NCBI GenBank assembly: GCA_945788625.1
Contig: CALZMQ010000017.1
Span: 1 to 56,371, forward strand
Origin: an uncultured Woeseiaceae bacterium
GTDB lineage: Bacteria; Pseudomonadota; Gammaproteobacteria; Steroidobacterales; Woeseiaceae
Direction: 5' to 3'
Length of the DNA: 56,371 bases
The notes beneath the pieces were generated by a model. The model was not told where the DNA came from. It searched no databases and was given only the letters and a program-made list of their open reading frames with translations. Each line of letters opens with the position of its first letter. Within the stretch, counting starts at the first letter, position 1. Made by a program: the position numbers and the translations under genes. This document shows, piece after piece, positions 8,542 through 21,948 of the stretch.

Positions 8542-9795
8542 TCAGACGTACACCGGAAACCGCTTGCAAAGGTCCAGCACCTGGTTCCGGACGCGCTCGA
8601 TTGTTTCCTCGTTTTCGATGTCATCGAGTATATCTGCTATCCAGCCCGTTAGCTGGCGCGTTTCCTCCGCTCCGAAACCGCGCGTCGTGATGGCCGGCGT
8701 GCCGAGACGCAGGCCGCTGGTCACGAACGGCGACTGCGGGTCGTTGGGCACCGAATTCTTGTTGACTGTAATGTTCGCACTACCGAGCGCCGCATCCGCG
8801 GCCTTGCCCGTAATGCCCTGGTCGATAAGGCTCACCAGCATGAGATGATTTTCCGTGCCGCCGGAAACGATCGAATAGCCGCGTTCCATGAGGACTCCGG
8901 CCATGACCTTGGCGTTCTCGATGACCTTGCCCTGGTAGTCTTTGAACTCCGGCTCAAGGGCCTCCTTGAATGCCACGGCCTTGGCCGCGATGACGTGCAT
9001 CAACGGGCCGCCTTGCGTGCCCGGGAAGACAAGTGAATTGAAGCGTTTCGTCAGTTGTTCGTTGGCTCGCGCGACAATTATGCCGCCGCGCGGACCGCGC
9101 AGCGTCTTGTGCGTGGTCGACGTGCAGACATCGGCATAGGGCACGGGGCTCGGATAATGCCCCGTGGCCACGAGGCCGGCGACGTGGGCCATGTCCACGA
9201 ACAGGAAGGCGCCGACGCTGTCGGCGATCTGGCGAAAACGCGCCCAGTCCGCCACCTGCGAGTAGGCGGAGAAACCGGCCACGATCATTTTCGGCTGGTG
9301 CGCGAAGGCGATTGCCTGCACCTTGTCGTAATCGATCAGGCCGGTTTCCGGCACGAGTCCGTAGGGCACGACATTGAAAAGCTTGCCCGAGAAATTCACC
9401 GGCGAGCCATGCGTCAGGTGGCCGCCTTCGTTGAGGCTCATGCCGAGGATGGTGTCGCCGGGCTCGACCAGGGCGTGGTAGACGGCCGCGTTGGCCTGCG
9501 ACCCCGAGTGAGGCTGCACGTTGGCGTAGTCCGCAGAAAAGAGCTTCATGGCGCGTTCGATCGCCAGCGTCTCGACATCGTCAACGTACTCGCAGCCACC
9601 GTAATAGCGCTTGCCCGGGTAACCTTCGGCGTACTTGTTCGTGAGCACGGTGCCCTGCGCCGCCATAACACGCGGGCTGGCATAGTTCTCGGACGCGATC
9701 AGCTCGACGTGCTCTTCCTGGCGTCGGTTTTCCTGGGCAATGGCTTTGGCAACTTCGGGATCGAAGGATTCGATCGTCGTCGAGGTGTCGAACAT
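8542..9795 (-). CDS. glyA: Serine hydroxymethyltransferase
   Basis: PLP enzyme that interconverts serine and glycine while charging tetrahydrofolate. I choose the ATG at 9795 (417 residues, beginning [17 protein letters not shown]), preceded by a GGAG ribosome-binding site about 9 bases upstream; the open frame continues to 10089 but that part overlaps the next gene and is non-homologous. Motifs: [10 protein letters not shown] near 33, the [11 protein letters not shown] segment near 57 and [14 protein letters not shown] near 225, where the lysine binds PLP. It heads the minus-strand operon, 26 bases upstream of nrdR. Confidence 0.97.
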   Translation of the reverse strand: MFDTSTTIESFDPEVAKAIAQENRRQEEHVELIASENYASPRVMAAQGTVLTNKYAEGYPGKRYYGGCEYVDDVETLAIERAMKLFSADYANVQPHSGSQANAAVYHALVEPGDTILGMSLNEGGHLTHGSPVNFSGKLFNVVPYGLVPETGLIDYDKVQAIAFAHQPKMIVAGFSAYSQVADWARFRQIADSVGAFLFVDMAHVAGLVATGHYPSPVPYADVCTSTTHKTLRGPRGGIIVARANEQLTKRFNSLVFPGTQGGPLMHVIAAKAVAFKEALEPEFKDYQGKVIENAKVMAGVLMERGYSIVSGGTENHLMLVSLIDQGITGKAADAALGSANITVNKNSVPNDPQSPFVTSGLRLGTPAITTRGFGAEETRQLTGWIADILDDIENEETIERVRNQVLDLCKRFPVYV

Positions 9796-9881
9796 CCGGG
9801 CATTCTCCGTACGGCATTGGGGGGGCGCGAAAGATCGCGATCTTACCTGTTTACCGGCGCAGATGGCACCGCGAACTGTAT

Positions 9882-10832
9882 CTACAGCGTTTCCACGAAG
9901 GACTGCACGACACGCGTCCAGGCACGCGCCAGGTTGCGCCGGTTGTAGCCGCCACCGCCGGTACCGACGATGCGGCCCTCGCAGTGCTTGTCGGCGAGGC
10001 GGCACAGCGAGGCTGCTGCCGCCGCGTGCGCCTCTTCGGTCCAGCAGAGATGCGTGATCGGGTCGCCCTCGAGGCTGTCCGCGCCGCACTGCATGATGAT
10101 GAACTCGGGCTCGGCTGCCTCGATAAAGGCCTCGACGTCCCGCCAGGCCGCGTGAAAGTCACCGTCATCGGCACCCGGCGCCAGCGGAATATTGAGCTTG
10201 GTGCCGCGCGCCCAGCCCTTGCCGGTCTCCTCCGCCGCACCCGTGCCCGGGTACAGAAAACGGCCGTCCTCATGAATGTCGGCGAAGATCAGGTCGGGAT
10301 CGTCCACGAAGCCGTAGAAAACGCCGTCGCCATGGTGTGCGTCGATATCGACGTAGGCGATTCGCCTGAGCCCGAACTGCTTGCGCAGGTACTCGACGGC
10401 TATGCCGCAATCGTTGAAAACGCAAAAACCGGCGGCACTGGAGCGGGCCGCATGGTGCAGGCCGGCGATCGGAACGAAAGCCCGCCTGTGGTGGCCGTGC
10501 ATGATCTCGTCGACGGCACAGAGCACGGCGCCGACCACGGCCGATGCCCCGTCGTAGATCCCCGCGACTGCCGGGGTATCGCCGTCGTCGAGCCAGCCCT
10601 CTCCTGCTGCCGACATCCGCGAGACCTTGTCGATGTAGTCCGCCGTATGAAACAGCAGCAGTTCGTCCACCAGCGCCGGCCGCGGGTGTCCGTAGTCGAT
10701 GGCGTCGCCCAGCCCCGCCTGGTCGAGTTCGGCATGGAACACGTCATGACGGTCGGTTCCGAACGGATGCGGGTCACCGAAGCCATAAGCGGCGATCGAC
10801 TCTCCCCTGTAAACAAGCACGGTGTCGCTCAT
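9882..10832 (-). CDS. Histone-deacetylase-family hydrolase (AcuC / acetylpolyamine amidohydrolase-like)
   Basis: Zinc hydrolase of the arginase/deacetylase fold, 316 residues, predicted to remove acetyl groups from acetyl-lysine or acetylpolyamines in the cytoplasm. Seen: the substrate channel [18 protein letters not shown] at about 122-139, the metal/catalytic DIDAHHGDG near 158-166, [10 protein letters not shown] near 250 and the C-terminal GTGGGGYN near 293-300. No signal peptide. It is 86 bases upstream of glyA on the same strand and divergent from ettA, with an 84-base shared promoter region. Bacterial members are often near acetate/acetyl-CoA genes; acs is about 9 kb away here, which proves nothing. 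Confidence 0.92.
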   Translation of the reverse strand: MSDTVLVYRGESIAAYGFGDPHPFGTDRHDVFHAELDQAGLGDAIDYGHPRPALVDELLLFHTADYIDKVSRMSAAGEGWLDDGDTPAVAGIYDGASAVVGAVLCAVDEIMHGHHRRAFVPIAGLHHAARSSAAGFCVFNDCGIAVEYLRKQFGLRRIAYVDIDAHHGDGVFYGFVDDPDLIFADIHEDGRFLYPGTGAAEETGKGWARGTKLNIPLAPGADDGDFHAAWRDVEAFIEAAEPEFIIMQCGADSLEGDPITHLCWTEEAHAAAAASLCRLADKHCEGRIVGTGGGGYNRRNLARAWTRVVQSFVETL

Positions 10833-10916
10833 GGACGCCTTATGGTTGTTTTCTTGTGGGGCAGCATACCCGATAATGCGCGCTCTTCAACAAGGACGAT
10901 TGCAACCGGTCTGACC

Positions 10917-12590
10917 ATGGCACAGTACATCTACACTATGAATCGCGTCGCAAAGGTCGTGGCGCCCAAGCGCCACATCCTTCGCGATATCTCGCTGAGT
11001 TTTTTTCCGGGCGCCAAGATCGGCGTGCTCGGTCTCAACGGCTCGGGAAAATCCACGTTGTTGCGCATCATGGCGGGACTCGACACCGAGATCGACGGCG
11101 AGGCACGACCTCAGGCGGGCATCAAGATCGGTTACCTGCCGCAGGAACCGGAACTCGACGCCGCAAAAGACGTACGCGGCAACGTCGAGGAGGGTGTCGC
11201 CGAGACCAAGGCGCTGGTCGATCGCTTCAACGAAATCAGCGATAAGTTTGCCGAACCGATGGACGACGACGAGATGAACTCGTTGCTGGAGGAACAAGGC
11301 AAACTGCAGGATGGCATTGATGCCGTCGGGGCCTGGGAACTGGATCGCAAACTGGAGATCGCGGCCGACGCATTGCGGCTGCCGCCGTGGGACGCCGACG
11401 TGACGAAACTATCCGGTGGCGAGCGCCGCCGCGTGGCGTTGTGCCGCCTGCTGCTGTCGCAACCGGACATGCTGCTGCTCGACGAACCGACCAATCACCT
11501 CGATGCGGAATCGGTCGCCTGGCTGGAACGCTTTCTCGACGAGTACCCGAGCACGGTGATTGCCGTGACCCATGACCGATACTTCCTGGACAACGTCGCC
11601 GGCTGGATTCTCGAGCTCGATCGCGGTCACGGCATCCCTTGGGAAGGCAACTACTCGTCGTGGCTCGAACAAAAGGAAGCGCGGCTAAGGCAGGAAGAGG
11701 CCTCGGAGCGGGCGCGGCAAAGAGCGATGCAACACGAACTGGAATGGGTTCGCAGCAACCCCAAGGGACGACAGGCCAAGTCCAAGGCTCGTCTGCGGCA
11801 ATTCGAAGAAATCTCATCGCCGGCCTACCAGAAGCGCAACGAGACCAACGAGATTTACATTCCGCCCGGTCCGCGTCTCGGCGACGTTGTGCTCGAGGTC
11901 AACGATCTCAGGAAAGGCTTCGGAGACAAACTACTGGTCGATGGGCTCAGTTTCCAGCTGCCGCCCGGCGGGATCGTGGGCGTAATCGGACCGAACGGCG
12001 CCGGCAAGACGACGATGTTCCGCATGATAACGGGCGAAGAGCAGCCGGACGCCGGAACGCTGCGCCTCGGTGACACCGTGCAGCTCGCCAGCGTCGATCA
12101 GTCACGCGACAGCCTCAATGACGAGAAGACTGTCTGGGAAGAAATATCCGACGGTCTCGACATGATCACAGTCGGTAACTACGAAACCTCTTCACGCGCA
12201 TTCGTCGGCCGCTTTAATTTTCGCGGCCAGGATCAGCAGAAAAAAATCGGCCTCCTGTCCGGAGGTGAACGTAACCGCGTGCATCTCGCGAAAATGCTGC
12301 GAGCGGGAGGAAATTTCCTGCTGCTGGACGAGCCGACCAATGACCTCGACGTGGAAACCCTGCGGGCCCTCGAAGAAGCGCTGCTCGAATTCCCGGGCTC
12401 GGCGATCGTGATTTCGCACGATCGCTGGTTTCTCGATCGCATAGCGACCCATATCCTCGCATTCGAGGGCAACAGCGAAGTCGTCTGGTTCGCGGGCAAT
12501 TACGCCGACTACGAAGAGGACCGCAAGCGCCGGCTCGGCTCGGAGGCGGCAAATCCGCACCGAATCAAGTATAAGAGGTTGAACGCCTGA
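10917..12590 (+). CDS. ettA: Energy-dependent translational throttle protein EttA (ABC-F ATPase)
   Basis: Ribosome E-site binding ABC-F protein that slows or releases initiating ribosomes according to ATP/ADP ratio. The start is the ATG at 10917 (557 residues, beginning [13 protein letters not shown] as in EttA); the open frame to 9984 is an overlap with the divergent deacetylase. Two ATPase cassettes are present: GLNGSGKST near 40, [11 protein letters not shown] near 165 and [10 protein letters not shown] near 188; then GPNGAGKTT near 360, [11 protein letters not shown] near 447 and [10 protein letters not shown] near 470. Between them is the basic linker arm around [15 protein letters not shown] near 285. 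Both Walker B glutamates are intact. Confidence 0.96.
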   Translation: MAQYIYTMNRVAKVVAPKRHILRDISLSFFPGAKIGVLGLNGSGKSTLLRIMAGLDTEIDGEARPQAGIKIGYLPQEPELDAAKDVRGNVEEGVAETKALVDRFNEISDKFAEPMDDDEMNSLLEEQGKLQDGIDAVGAWELDRKLEIAADALRLPPWDADVTKLSGGERRRVALCRLLLSQPDMLLLDEPTNHLDAESVAWLERFLDEYPSTVIAVTHDRYFLDNVAGWILELDRGHGIPWEGNYSSWLEQKEARLRQEEASERARQRAMQHELEWVRSNPKGRQAKSKARLRQFEEISSPAYQKRNETNEIYIPPGPRLGDVVLEVNDLRKGFGDKLLVDGLSFQLPPGGIVGVIGPNGAGKTTMFRMITGEEQPDAGTLRLGDTVQLASVDQSRDSLNDEKTVWEEISDGLDMITVGNYETSSRAFVGRFNFRGQDQQKKIGLLSGGERNRVHLAKMLRAGGNFLLLDEPTNDLDVETLRALEEALLEFPGSAIVISHDRWFLDRIATHILAFEGNSEVVWFAGNYADYEEDRKRRLGSEAANPHRIKYKRLNA

Positions 12591-12612
12591 CCGCTTTTTT
12601 CGAGGACAGACT

Positions 12613-13269
12613 GTGAACATCCTGCTTTCCGCCAGCGCCGTATTCACGCTCCTGGCATTGTTCTTCGTCTTCTCCGCGTTTCGCCATGCCCGCAAGCGCA
12701 GGCCGGTGCGCGCAACGGGGTCGGTGGCGGGCGGCGTCGCCTCGGGAGCCGTCGGCGGAGCGAGCATCCTGCTCGTCTTCAGTTATTACGGTTACGGAAG
12801 GCTGATCGACGAGCAAACGGTCAGCCAGATCGAGTTTTCGCAATCGGCGCCGGGTGAATACGTCGCGCGACTCATGATCGACGGCCAAGCGGACCGTCTG
12901 CTGCCGTTGCGCGGCGACGAGTGGCAAATGGACGCGCGCGTCATCAATTGGAAACCCCCTGCGACACTGCTCGGACTCGATCCCATCTACCAGCTCGATC
13001 GCCTGAGCGGGCGGTATGCGGATATTGGGGACGAAATGTCGGAACAGCGCACCGTGCATTCACTATCGGAGCAACCCGCTCTCGACGTCTGGCGCGTGGC
13101 GCGCAAGTTCCCGGTGCTCATGCCGGGCGTGGACGCGTATTACGGCACCGCTACTTATGTACCCATGGCCGACGGCGCGCGTTTCGAAGTGACATTGACG
13201 CGCACTGCCCTGATCGCACGGCCGGTCAACGAGGCCGCGCGCGACGCTGTGGGAAATTGGGGACAATAG
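12613..13269 (+). CDS. Predicted inner-membrane protein of unknown function
   Basis: 218 residues starting at a GTG with GAGGA six bases upstream. Two hydrophobic stretches are visible at about 5-22 and 48-60, separated by a basic loop (RHARKRRPVR), followed by a soluble domain of about 155 residues rich in beta-type sequence (YVARLMIDGQADRLLPLRGDEW). I do not recognise a catalytic motif; similar proteins in gammaproteobacteria are sometimes labelled efflux-related without clear grounds. It follows ettA by 22 bases and is probably cotranscribed with it. The C-terminal domain is probably periplasmic or peripheral to the membrane. Confidence 0.8.
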   Translation: MNILLSASAVFTLLALFFVFSAFRHARKRRPVRATGSVAGGVASGAVGGASILLVFSYYGYGRLIDEQTVSQIEFSQSAPGEYVARLMIDGQADRLLPLRGDEWQMDARVINWKPPATLLGLDPIYQLDRLSGRYADIGDEMSEQRTVHSLSEQPALDVWRVARKFPVLMPGVDAYYGTATYVPMADGARFEVTLTRTALIARPVNEAARDAVGNWGQ

Positions 13270-13391
13270 CGGCTAGGATTATCGTTATTATGTCAAGCGG
13301 CGGCGGCGGCGCATTGTCTATGGTGCATACTGAAGTCGCTGATTGATCTGGATAAAACTGCCGTCCACCATAAATAATAATACAGGGCGAA

Positions 13392-14081
13392 ATGGCGTTA
13401 ATAATTGACAAGCATCAGGGCCTGGATAGCAATCTCGCCGAGCGAATCGGCCTCGAGTGTCCGTACTGCGGCGTCTATGCAAACATGACCCCGCAGTCGG
13501 TGCCGAGCGCGGCGTCCCTGCTCAGGGACCAACCCAAGCACGTGGGACTGGTGTACAAATGCGATGCCTGCGACGCGCCCGTTTTCCTGCGTTTCGCCGT
13601 TCGCGAGTACACCGAGAATCGCGTCGAGCTGTATCGCAATTTCATCGAACTCGAAAGGCCCAAGGAACGATTTTCTTTTTCCTACCTGCCAAAAACGACG
13701 GAAGTCCTGTTTCGCGAAGCGCTGTCTTGTTACTCCGGTAATAACTTCAACGCGTTCGCGTCGATGTGCCGGAGGGCGTCCGTCAGCGCGTTCGAGGCGC
13801 TCGGTGAGGGCGGCAAATTGCGGGCCTTCGAAGAAGTAATGGTCGCGCAGGACATCGCGGGCATCGACGACGAGTCATTCGAGCCTATCAAGTCCGTACT
13901 ATTCGGCTCCGGCCAGCACGAAGACCTCCCGCTGCTGAATCGCGCACAAGCCGGCATTCTCCTGGAAGTGCTCAAGGACATGTTCTACCAGTGCTTCGTG
14001 CGCCATGGAAAACTGGCTCGCGCGATCAAGGTACGACGGTTCTTCGTCTCCGAGAGCAACGGCAACCTCGCCTCGGCATAG
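13392..14081 (+). CDS. Zinc-ribbon protein with DUF4145-like domain
   Basis: 229-residue cytoplasmic protein. Residues 24-60 carry two CxxC pairs (CPYCG and CDACD) about 30 residues apart, a probable zinc ribbon. Residues about 90-220 resemble the helical DUF4145 domain, with FREALSCYSGNNFNAFASMCRR as a run of similar character to those proteins' conserved core. DUF4145 occurs in restriction/defence-associated proteins and in standalone proteins of unknown role. It is convergent with purL, with six bases between the stops. A 122-base gap precedes it and holds no obvious gene. Family assignment is moderately secure, function unknown. Confidence 0.8.
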   Translation: MALIIDKHQGLDSNLAERIGLECPYCGVYANMTPQSVPSAASLLRDQPKHVGLVYKCDACDAPVFLRFAVREYTENRVELYRNFIELERPKERFSFSYLPKTTEVLFREALSCYSGNNFNAFASMCRRASVSAFEALGEGGKLRAFEEVMVAQDIAGIDDESFEPIKSVLFGSGQHEDLPLLNRAQAGILLEVLKDMFYQCFVRHGKLARAIKVRRFFVSESNGNLASA

Positions 14082-14087
14082 CAGAAT

Positions 14088-17000
14088 CTAAGCGAGCGCC
14101 ACCCTGACATTGCGGAACATGCGCAGCCACGGACCGTCGTCGCCCCATTCCTCGGGGTGCCACGAGTTCTGGCGCGTCAGCGCCACTCGTTCAGGATGAG
14201 GCATCATGATGGTCACGCGCCCGCTGTCGTTACTGAGGCCGCAGATTCCGTCCAGTGAGCCGTTCGGATTAGCCGGGTAGCGATCGGCCACTTCACCGTA
14301 GTTGTCGACATAGCGCAGCGCGACGGTGTAGGACGCCGTGTAGCGCGCCGATTCGTCATCGAATGCCGCTCTGCCCTCGCCATGCGATGTGGCGATGGGC
14401 AGACGCGAGCCGGCCATACCCTGCAGGAACAACGATGGGCTCTCGACGACTTCGACCAGGCTCAGGCGCGCCTCGAATTGCTCCGAGGTGTTGCGCAGGA
14501 ACCGCGGCCAATTGTCGGCGCCGGGAATAAGCTCACGCATTTGCGACATCATCTGGCAACCGTTACAGACGCCAAGCGCAAACGTATCGCTGCGTTCGAA
14601 GAATGCGGCAAACTGGTCACGGGTACGCGAGTGATAAAGAACGGACTTGGCCCAGCCGCCTCCGGCCCCGAGTACGTCACCGAACGAGAAGCCACCGCAG
14701 GCGACGAGGCCCTGGTACGTATCCAGCGTGTCCCGGCCGCTGAGCAGGTCGCTCATGTGAACGTCGACAGCGGCGAAGCCGGCACGCATGAATGCAGCGG
14801 CCATTTCATTCTGGCTGTTGACGCCCTGCTCGCGAAGGATCGCGACGCGCGGCTTCGGGCCACTGCGAAACGACCGCGCAATATCGTCGCTCGGGTCGAA
14901 ACTCAGGCGGACGTTCAGGCCCGGGTCGTCATCATCCAGTATGCGGTCAAATTCCTGTTTGGCCGTGGTCGGGTTGTCGCGCAATGCCTGGATGCGGTAG
15001 CTCGTTTCCGACCACGCGCGTTGCATGGTCGCGCGATCGAGCTCGAGCACGAGCTTGTCGTCGCTGCGGACGGTGAGTTTCGGCTCCTCTTCGACGCGGC
15101 CGATAGCGGTTGCGGAGATCCCGTGGCGATCGAGGACCATCTGAATCTGGGTGAGCTTGGTTTTCGCGACCTGGACGACTGCGCCGATTTCCTCACTGAA
15201 CAAGGCCCCCAGCACTTCTCTGTGCGAGCCGCTGAGTGCAAGCGACACGCCAAGGCGGCTTGCGAATATCATCTCGGCGACCGTCGCCAACAGACCACCG
15301 TCGCTACGATCGTGATACGCGAGCAGCATGTCGCGCGAATTGAGTTCCTGGATGGCCGCGAAGAAGCTCCTGAGCAATTCGGGATCGTCGAGGTCCGGAG
15401 TTGCGCCCCCTGTGCGCCGATAGGCCTGCGCCAGGCAGGACGCACCGAGCCGATTCCTGCCCGATCCAAGGTCAAAAAGCAGTAAGTAGCTTGGTTCATC
15501 GGAACGTTTCAGTTGCGGCGTCATGTGACGCGTAACGTCATCTACGGGCGCGAACGCCGATACGATCAGCGAAACAGGTGCGACGACCTGGTGTTCCCCA
15601 GTATCGTCCTGCCAGCGCGTGCGCATCGACATCGAATCCTTACCGACAGGTATCGCGACGCCGATCTCACGGCACAGTTCGTCACCCACTGCTTTGACGG
15701 TGTCATAAAGGTTTGCATCCTCGCCCGGATGTCCGGCAGCCGCCATCCAATTGGCCGAGAGTCGGACCTTGCCGAGATCGGCAATGGGTGCCGCAGCGAT
15801 ATTGGTAATCGCTTCGGCAACGGCAATGCGGCCTGATGCCGGAGCATTGGTCGCCGCTAGCGGCGTGCGCTCACCCATCGCCATCGCCTCGCCGGTCCTG
15901 GCGGAGAAGCCCGAAGCGGTAATGGCCACGTCACTCACCGGAACCTGCCAGGGACCGATGAGCTGGTCCCGCGCGCTCATGCCACCGACGGTGCGATCAC
16001 CGATGTGGATGAGAAATGACTTGTCACCGACCGCCGGAAAACGCAACACGCGCAGCGCTGCTTCCTCGAGCTCGATATTCGACAGGTCCAGACCGTCGTC
16101 CGGCAAGATTGCGCGCTCGACGTCGCGCTCCATGCTCGGCGGGTTGCCGAGTAGCATCTGCAACGGCATGTCGACGGCACGATTGTCGAATTCGCGGTCG
16201 CTGACGACGAGATTGCCGTCGTCGGTCAGAGTGCCAATCACCGACATGGGACAGCGCTCGCGTTCGCACAACGCCTTGAACTCATCGATGCGATCGTAAC
16301 CCACGATGAGCACGTAGCGTTCTTGCGCTTCGTTACACCAGATGCCCATTGGCGACATGCCCCGTTCCGCGTTATCGACATCGCGCAATTCGATCGTCGC
16401 GCCGTGCTTGCTGTGGTCCACTGCTTCCGGCACGGCGTTCGACAATCCGCCCGCACCGACATCGTGAATCAGCAATATCGGGCTATCGGCCCCCATTTCC
16501 CAGCATCGGTCGATGACTTCCTGGGCGCGCCGCTCCATTTCGGGGTTGCCACGCTGCACCGATGCGAAGTCCAGGTCCTCGCTGGACGTGCCGCTGGCAA
16601 GCGAAGACGCTGCGCCGCCGCCCAGACCGATCAGCATGGCGGGCCCGCCCAGCACAACAATCGCGGCACCGACCGGCACATCGATCTTGTTCGCGTGTTC
16701 GGCGCGAACGTTGCCGACGCCGCCGGCAATCATGATCGGCTTGTGGTAGCCACGAATCTCGTTGTCCGCGAGGCCCGGCAGTCGGCTCTCATAGGTACGA
16801 AAGTACCCGGCGAGATTGGGCCGGCCGAATTCGTTGTTGAACGCCGCGCCGCCGATCGGCCCGTCGATCATGATCTCCAGCGGCGTCGCCATCCGGTCGG
16901 GATGCGGGAAGTCGTCTTCCCATGGCTGGGCATAGCCAGGGATGCGCAGATGCGACACCGTAAAACCCGTGAGACCCGCTTTCGGTTTGGCGCCGAGGCC

Positions 17001-17966
17001 CGTTGCCCCTTCGTCCCGGATCTCGCCGCCCGAGCCCGTCGCCGCTCCCGGAAACGGCGAAATAGCCGTCGGATGATTGTGCGTTTCGACCTTCATGAGT
17101 ATGTGAATCGGCTCTTCGACGAACTCGTATTCACGGTCCGCCGGGCGCGGCATCAGGCGCGCCCCATTCCATCCTTCGATGACGGCCGCGTTGTCGTTGT
17201 AGGCGGACAGGACACCGTCTGGCGCATTCTCGGTAGTGGACTTGATCATGCCGAACAGGCGCTTGTCCTGTTTCTCGCCGTCGATCACCCAGCTCGCGTT
17301 GAATATCTTGTGCCGGCAGTGCTCGGAATTTGCCTGCGCAAACATCATGAGTTCCACATCGTTCGGGTCGCGCTGCAAGTCGCTGTAGCAAGCGACCAGG
17401 TAGTCGATTTCTTCATCGGACAGCGCGAGCCCCAGGTCGCTGTTCGCGGCTACCAGCGCCTCGCGTCCTTCATCGGCAAGCGGCACGGTAACGACCGGCG
17501 CAGGCTCGTGCGTCTCGAATAGCGCGCTTGCTTTGTCCACCTTGTCGAAAACGACTTCCGTCATGCGATCGCACAGTAAGTGGCCCAACGCCAGTGCACT
17601 GTCGTCCCCGACCTTGCCCGAAAACCGCAGCCCGTAGCATACGCCACGTTCAATGCGCTCGACCGCATCGATATCGCAGGCCCTGGCGATGTCAGTCGCC
17701 TTGCTCGACCACGGCGAAATCGTGCCGGGCCGGGGGACGACGTAGAGCTTTTTCGCGGCCTTGCTCAACTTGCCCGGCTGGTCACCGTGCAGCAGCAAGG
17801 CGTCGAGTCGCGAACGCTCTTTTTTGGCGAGTTTGCCATTGATGTCGATGAGGTAAACGAAACGCGCCTCTACGGCGTCGACCCGTTCATCCGCACGTTG
17901 CAATGTGCGAGTCAGCTTCGCAAGGCGGAAATTGGACAGGGCCGACTGTCCGGGCAATTCCAGCAT
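14088..17966 (-). CDS. purL: Phosphoribosylformylglycinamidine synthase
   Basis: Fourth step of purine synthesis: FGAR + glutamine + ATP to FGAM. 1292 residues, the large single-chain form of gammaproteobacteria and eukaryotes. An N-terminal PurS-like domain (about 1-140) is followed by a linker and two AIR-synthase-like halves ([19 protein letters not shown] near 290 marks the active site) and a C-terminal class-I glutamine amidotransferase with GVCNGCQM near 1135 (catalytic cysteine) and PHPER near 1265. An antisense open frame of 399 codons at 16323-17522 is a shadow. Upstream, 17967-18043 contains an imperfect long inverted repeat (GGTGGTT at 17992, AACCACC at 18038), not clearly regulatory. 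Confidence 0.97.
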   Translation of the reverse strand: MLELPGQSALSNFRLAKLTRTLQRADERVDAVEARFVYLIDINGKLAKKERSRLDALLLHGDQPGKLSKAAKKLYVVPRPGTISPWSSKATDIARACDIDAVERIERGVCYGLRFSGKVGDDSALALGHLLCDRMTEVVFDKVDKASALFETHEPAPVVTVPLADEGREALVAANSDLGLALSDEEIDYLVACYSDLQRDPNDVELMMFAQANSEHCRHKIFNASWVIDGEKQDKRLFGMIKSTTENAPDGVLSAYNDNAAVIEGWNGARLMPRPADREYEFVEEPIHILMKVETHNHPTAISPFPGAATGSGGEIRDEGATGLGAKPKAGLTGFTVSHLRIPGYAQPWEDDFPHPDRMATPLEIMIDGPIGGAAFNNEFGRPNLAGYFRTYESRLPGLADNEIRGYHKPIMIAGGVGNVRAEHANKIDVPVGAAIVVLGGPAMLIGLGGGAASSLASGTSSEDLDFASVQRGNPEMERRAQEVIDRCWEMGADSPILLIHDVGAGGLSNAVPEAVDHSKHGATIELRDVDNAERGMSPMGIWCNEAQERYVLIVGYDRIDEFKALCERERCPMSVIGTLTDDGNLVVSDREFDNRAVDMPLQMLLGNPPSMERDVERAILPDDGLDLSNIELEEAALRVLRFPAVGDKSFLIHIGDRTVGGMSARDQLIGPWQVPVSDVAITASGFSARTGEAMAMGERTPLAATNAPASGRIAVAEAITNIAAAPIADLGKVRLSANWMAAAGHPGEDANLYDTVKAVGDELCREIGVAIPVGKDSMSMRTRWQDDTGEHQVVAPVSLIVSAFAPVDDVTRHMTPQLKRSDEPSYLLLFDLGSGRNRLGASCLAQAYRRTGGATPDLDDPELLRSFFAAIQELNSRDMLLAYHDRSDGGLLATVAEMIFASRLGVSLALSGSHREVLGALFSEEIGAVVQVAKTKLTQIQMVLDRHGISATAIGRVEEEPKLTVRSDDKLVLELDRATMQRAWSETSYRIQALRDNPTTAKQEFDRILDDDDPGLNVRLSFDPSDDIARSFRSGPKPRVAILREQGVNSQNEMAAAFMRAGFAAVDVHMSDLLSGRDTLDTYQGLVACGGFSFGDVLGAGGGWAKSVLYHSRTRDQFAAFFERSDTFALGVCNGCQMMSQMRELIPGADNWPRFLRNTSEQFEARLSLVEVVESPSLFLQGMAGSRLPIATSHGEGRAAFDDESARYTASYTVALRYVDNYGEVADRYPANPNGSLDGICGLSNDSGRVTIMMPHPERVALTRQNSWHPEEWGDDGPWLRMFRNVRVALA

Positions 17967-18043
17967 TTCGGTAGGTAAAACCTTATCGGAGGGTGGTTGG
18001 CATCGGAATCGGGATATTACTGGATGTCCCTTTTGCGAACCAC

Positions 18044-18376
18044 CTACTTATTGCTGTCTCCGGGCGTGTAAACCGGCAACGGGAATTGCGCGACATTGCT
18101 GCCTTCGAGCTTGCTGATCTTGCTGATTCCCTGTTTGTCGACCTCGTCGATGCGAACGATCGAGTGCATCGGCAGGTAGGTGCGCCGGACGTTTTCGAAT
18201 TCGGACTTGATGCGCTCCTCGGACGGGTCGACGACCAGCGTGGTTTTTTCCCCGAAAACGAGCTCTTCGACCTCGACGAAACCGAACAACTCGCCGTGAC
18301 CGACGTGACGGGCATAGATCTCGTAGACCTGTCCCTGGGACATGAATACGACCTTGAAAAGATGCTTGTTACTCAT
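18044..18376 (-). CDS. DUF1820 family protein
   Basis: 110-residue soluble protein. The sequence [19 protein letters not shown], then [15 protein letters not shown] and a conserved tail [19 protein letters not shown], matches the DUF1820 family of gamma- and betaproteobacteria, which has no assigned function. It is 77 bases upstream of purL on the same strand; cotranscription is possible. The last residues (VYTPGDSNK) are polar and probably disordered. Confidence 0.88.
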   Translation of the reverse strand: MSNKHLFKVVFMSQGQVYEIYARHVGHGELFGFVEVEELVFGEKTTLVVDPSEERIKSEFENVRRTYLPMHSIVRIDEVDKQGISKISKLEGSNVAQFPLPVYTPGDSNK

Positions 18377-18531
18377 AATCGGCGATGAAGTGTACCCAAA
18401 TCTCGTGTTTATGGCCCGTTTTGTGGGAAATCAAGGCCCTGGAGCGGCTGCGTGCGTCCGATTATGTGAACTGGGTATCAGCCTATCTCCTTGATTCACT
18501 GCACAATTGAGCACAATCAAAGAGGATTGCC

Positions 18532-19956
18532 ATGCCGCTTGAACTCAAAATCGTCAGCGAGCACGCCGATATTGTCGGCGATGACGCCGTCCGGGAATTC
18601 CGTGAGGAGGGTGGCTCGATAGGCCGGTCTCTCGAAAACGACTGGATTCTGCCGGATCCCGATCGTTATATTTCCGGCCGCCACGCTACGATAGACCACA
18701 AGGGCGGCATCTACTACCTGCTCGATACCAGCAGCAACGGCGTCTTTGTCAACGACGACGTCGAGCCCATCGGCAAAGGCAATCCGCGGCGCCTGTTCGA
18801 CGGCGATCGCCTCCGCATGGGTGACTTCCAGTTCGTGGTGTCGGTCGATTCGGGCGAGAGCCTCGCAATGCCGCTCGAACCGGACCCCACGGTCGTCCCT
18901 GACAATATCGAGCAGCTCGTCGACGAGGTATCGCTGCGCACCGGCATCAAGTTGCTGGACGAGGAAGAACTCACCGGCGACGACGAGTTTCAGTCGGCGC
19001 TCTTCGGCGATTCTTTCAACGCTCAGCCGCCACCGAGCCCGGCACCGGCGGAACCCGCCGCCAACGATGAAAAGCGCGCAGCGAAGCAAGACAAGTCGCT
19101 TGGCGTTTCTGCTGAAGACCTGTTCGACTCGTTTCTCGACGGCCTCGGCATCAGTCGTGCGGAATTGCATCCGTCGGTCAATCGACCCGAGATGATGCTC
19201 ATAGCCGGTCACGTCATGCGCGAGTTTGTCGAGGGTATTGTCGCCCTGCTATCGAGCCGTGCGAACCTCAAGAACGCCTTTCGCCTGGACCAGACGACGG
19301 TTCTGCCCCGGCACAACAACCCGCTGAAGTTCTCGGAGAGCTCCTCCGACCTCGTCAAGCAGTTGCTCGTCGGCGGCGAGGGAGAGTACCTGGGCGCGCG
19401 GGACGCAATTCGCGAGGTCTGCCGCGACTTGCTGAATCACCAAAACGCTTTCCTCGACGCGATGAACAGCGCATTCATCGAGTTTGCGGACCGTTTCGAC
19501 CCGGACGAGTTGCAGGAAGGCTTCGATCGCACGATGAAGGGCAGCAAGCTGTTCGCGTTCATGAACAGGTCCAAGTACTGGGAACTGTACCGCGACCTGT
19601 ACCCGATCATGACCGAGAAAGGCGGCGGCCGCTTTCCGCAGATGTTCGGTGAAGAATTCGTCAAAGCCTATGAACGCCAGGTTGCCGAGTACCAGCGACA
19701 CGACCGTGAAGGAACGGCCGGCAGTCCACTGCATGCCGCCGCGAGCGACCCTGTGGATGACGAGTTCATGAAAACGCAAAAACTCGAATCGCCCGCGCCA
19801 ACGCAAGCGCAAACGCCTGAGGAATCGGCATTCGAGGATGACGAGGTTCTCGACGTTATTTCGGAAACCGGGGCGCAGGAACTCGATCAGAGCTTCATCG
19901 ACGAACTCGACAACAGCATGTCCCAAGAAATATCGGCGGATCAGCTAAAAGCCTGA
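18532..19956 (+). CDS. tagH: TagH-like FHA-domain protein (type VI secretion-associated family)
   Basis: 474 residues. An N-terminal FHA phosphothreonine-binding domain spans about 20-100, with the key turns IGRSLENDWILPD, YISGRHATI and DTSSNGVFVND. A proline/alanine-rich acidic linker follows (about 120-200), then a helical domain at about 200-400 typical of the TagH C terminus (HPSVNRPEMMLIAGHVMREFVEGI and SLFAFMNRSKYWELYRDLY-like stretches). In type VI systems TagH is part of a kinase/FHA post-translational control branch. No other type VI gene is in the window, so here it stands alone; the closest kinase gene is 16 kb away at 1441-2745. RBS: AGAGG about 7 bases upstream. Confidence 0.85.
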   Translation: MPLELKIVSEHADIVGDDAVREFREEGGSIGRSLENDWILPDPDRYISGRHATIDHKGGIYYLLDTSSNGVFVNDDVEPIGKGNPRRLFDGDRLRMGDFQFVVSVDSGESLAMPLEPDPTVVPDNIEQLVDEVSLRTGIKLLDEEELTGDDEFQSALFGDSFNAQPPPSPAPAEPAANDEKRAAKQDKSLGVSAEDLFDSFLDGLGISRAELHPSVNRPEMMLIAGHVMREFVEGIVALLSSRANLKNAFRLDQTTVLPRHNNPLKFSESSSDLVKQLLVGGEGEYLGARDAIREVCRDLLNHQNAFLDAMNSAFIEFADRFDPDELQEGFDRTMKGSKLFAFMNRSKYWELYRDLYPIMTEKGGGRFPQMFGEEFVKAYERQVAEYQRHDREGTAGSPLHAAASDPVDDEFMKTQKLESPAPTQAQTPEESAFEDDEVLDVISETGAQELDQSFIDELDNSMSQEISADQLKA

Positions 19957-19981
19957 CCCGCCGAATTCAGCCGCGCAATTC

Positions 19982-21928
<1,947 letters not shown>

Positions 21929-21948
21929 AGTGTTCTGCCTTCCTCTCT

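Noticed and set aside
9984..10916. Long N-terminal extension of EttA
   Set aside because: It would overlap the divergent deacetylase gene; EttA homology starts at MAQYIYTM, coded at 10917.
16323..17522. 399-codon plus-strand open frame opposite purL
   Set aside because: It lies entirely antisense to strongly supported purL and its translation is arginine/histidine-rich low-homology shadow sequence, a common effect of high GC.
17967..18043. Possible riboswitch or PurR site ahead of purL
   Set aside because: Only an imperfect distant inverted repeat is present; no purine-riboswitch core or PurR consensus is recognisable.
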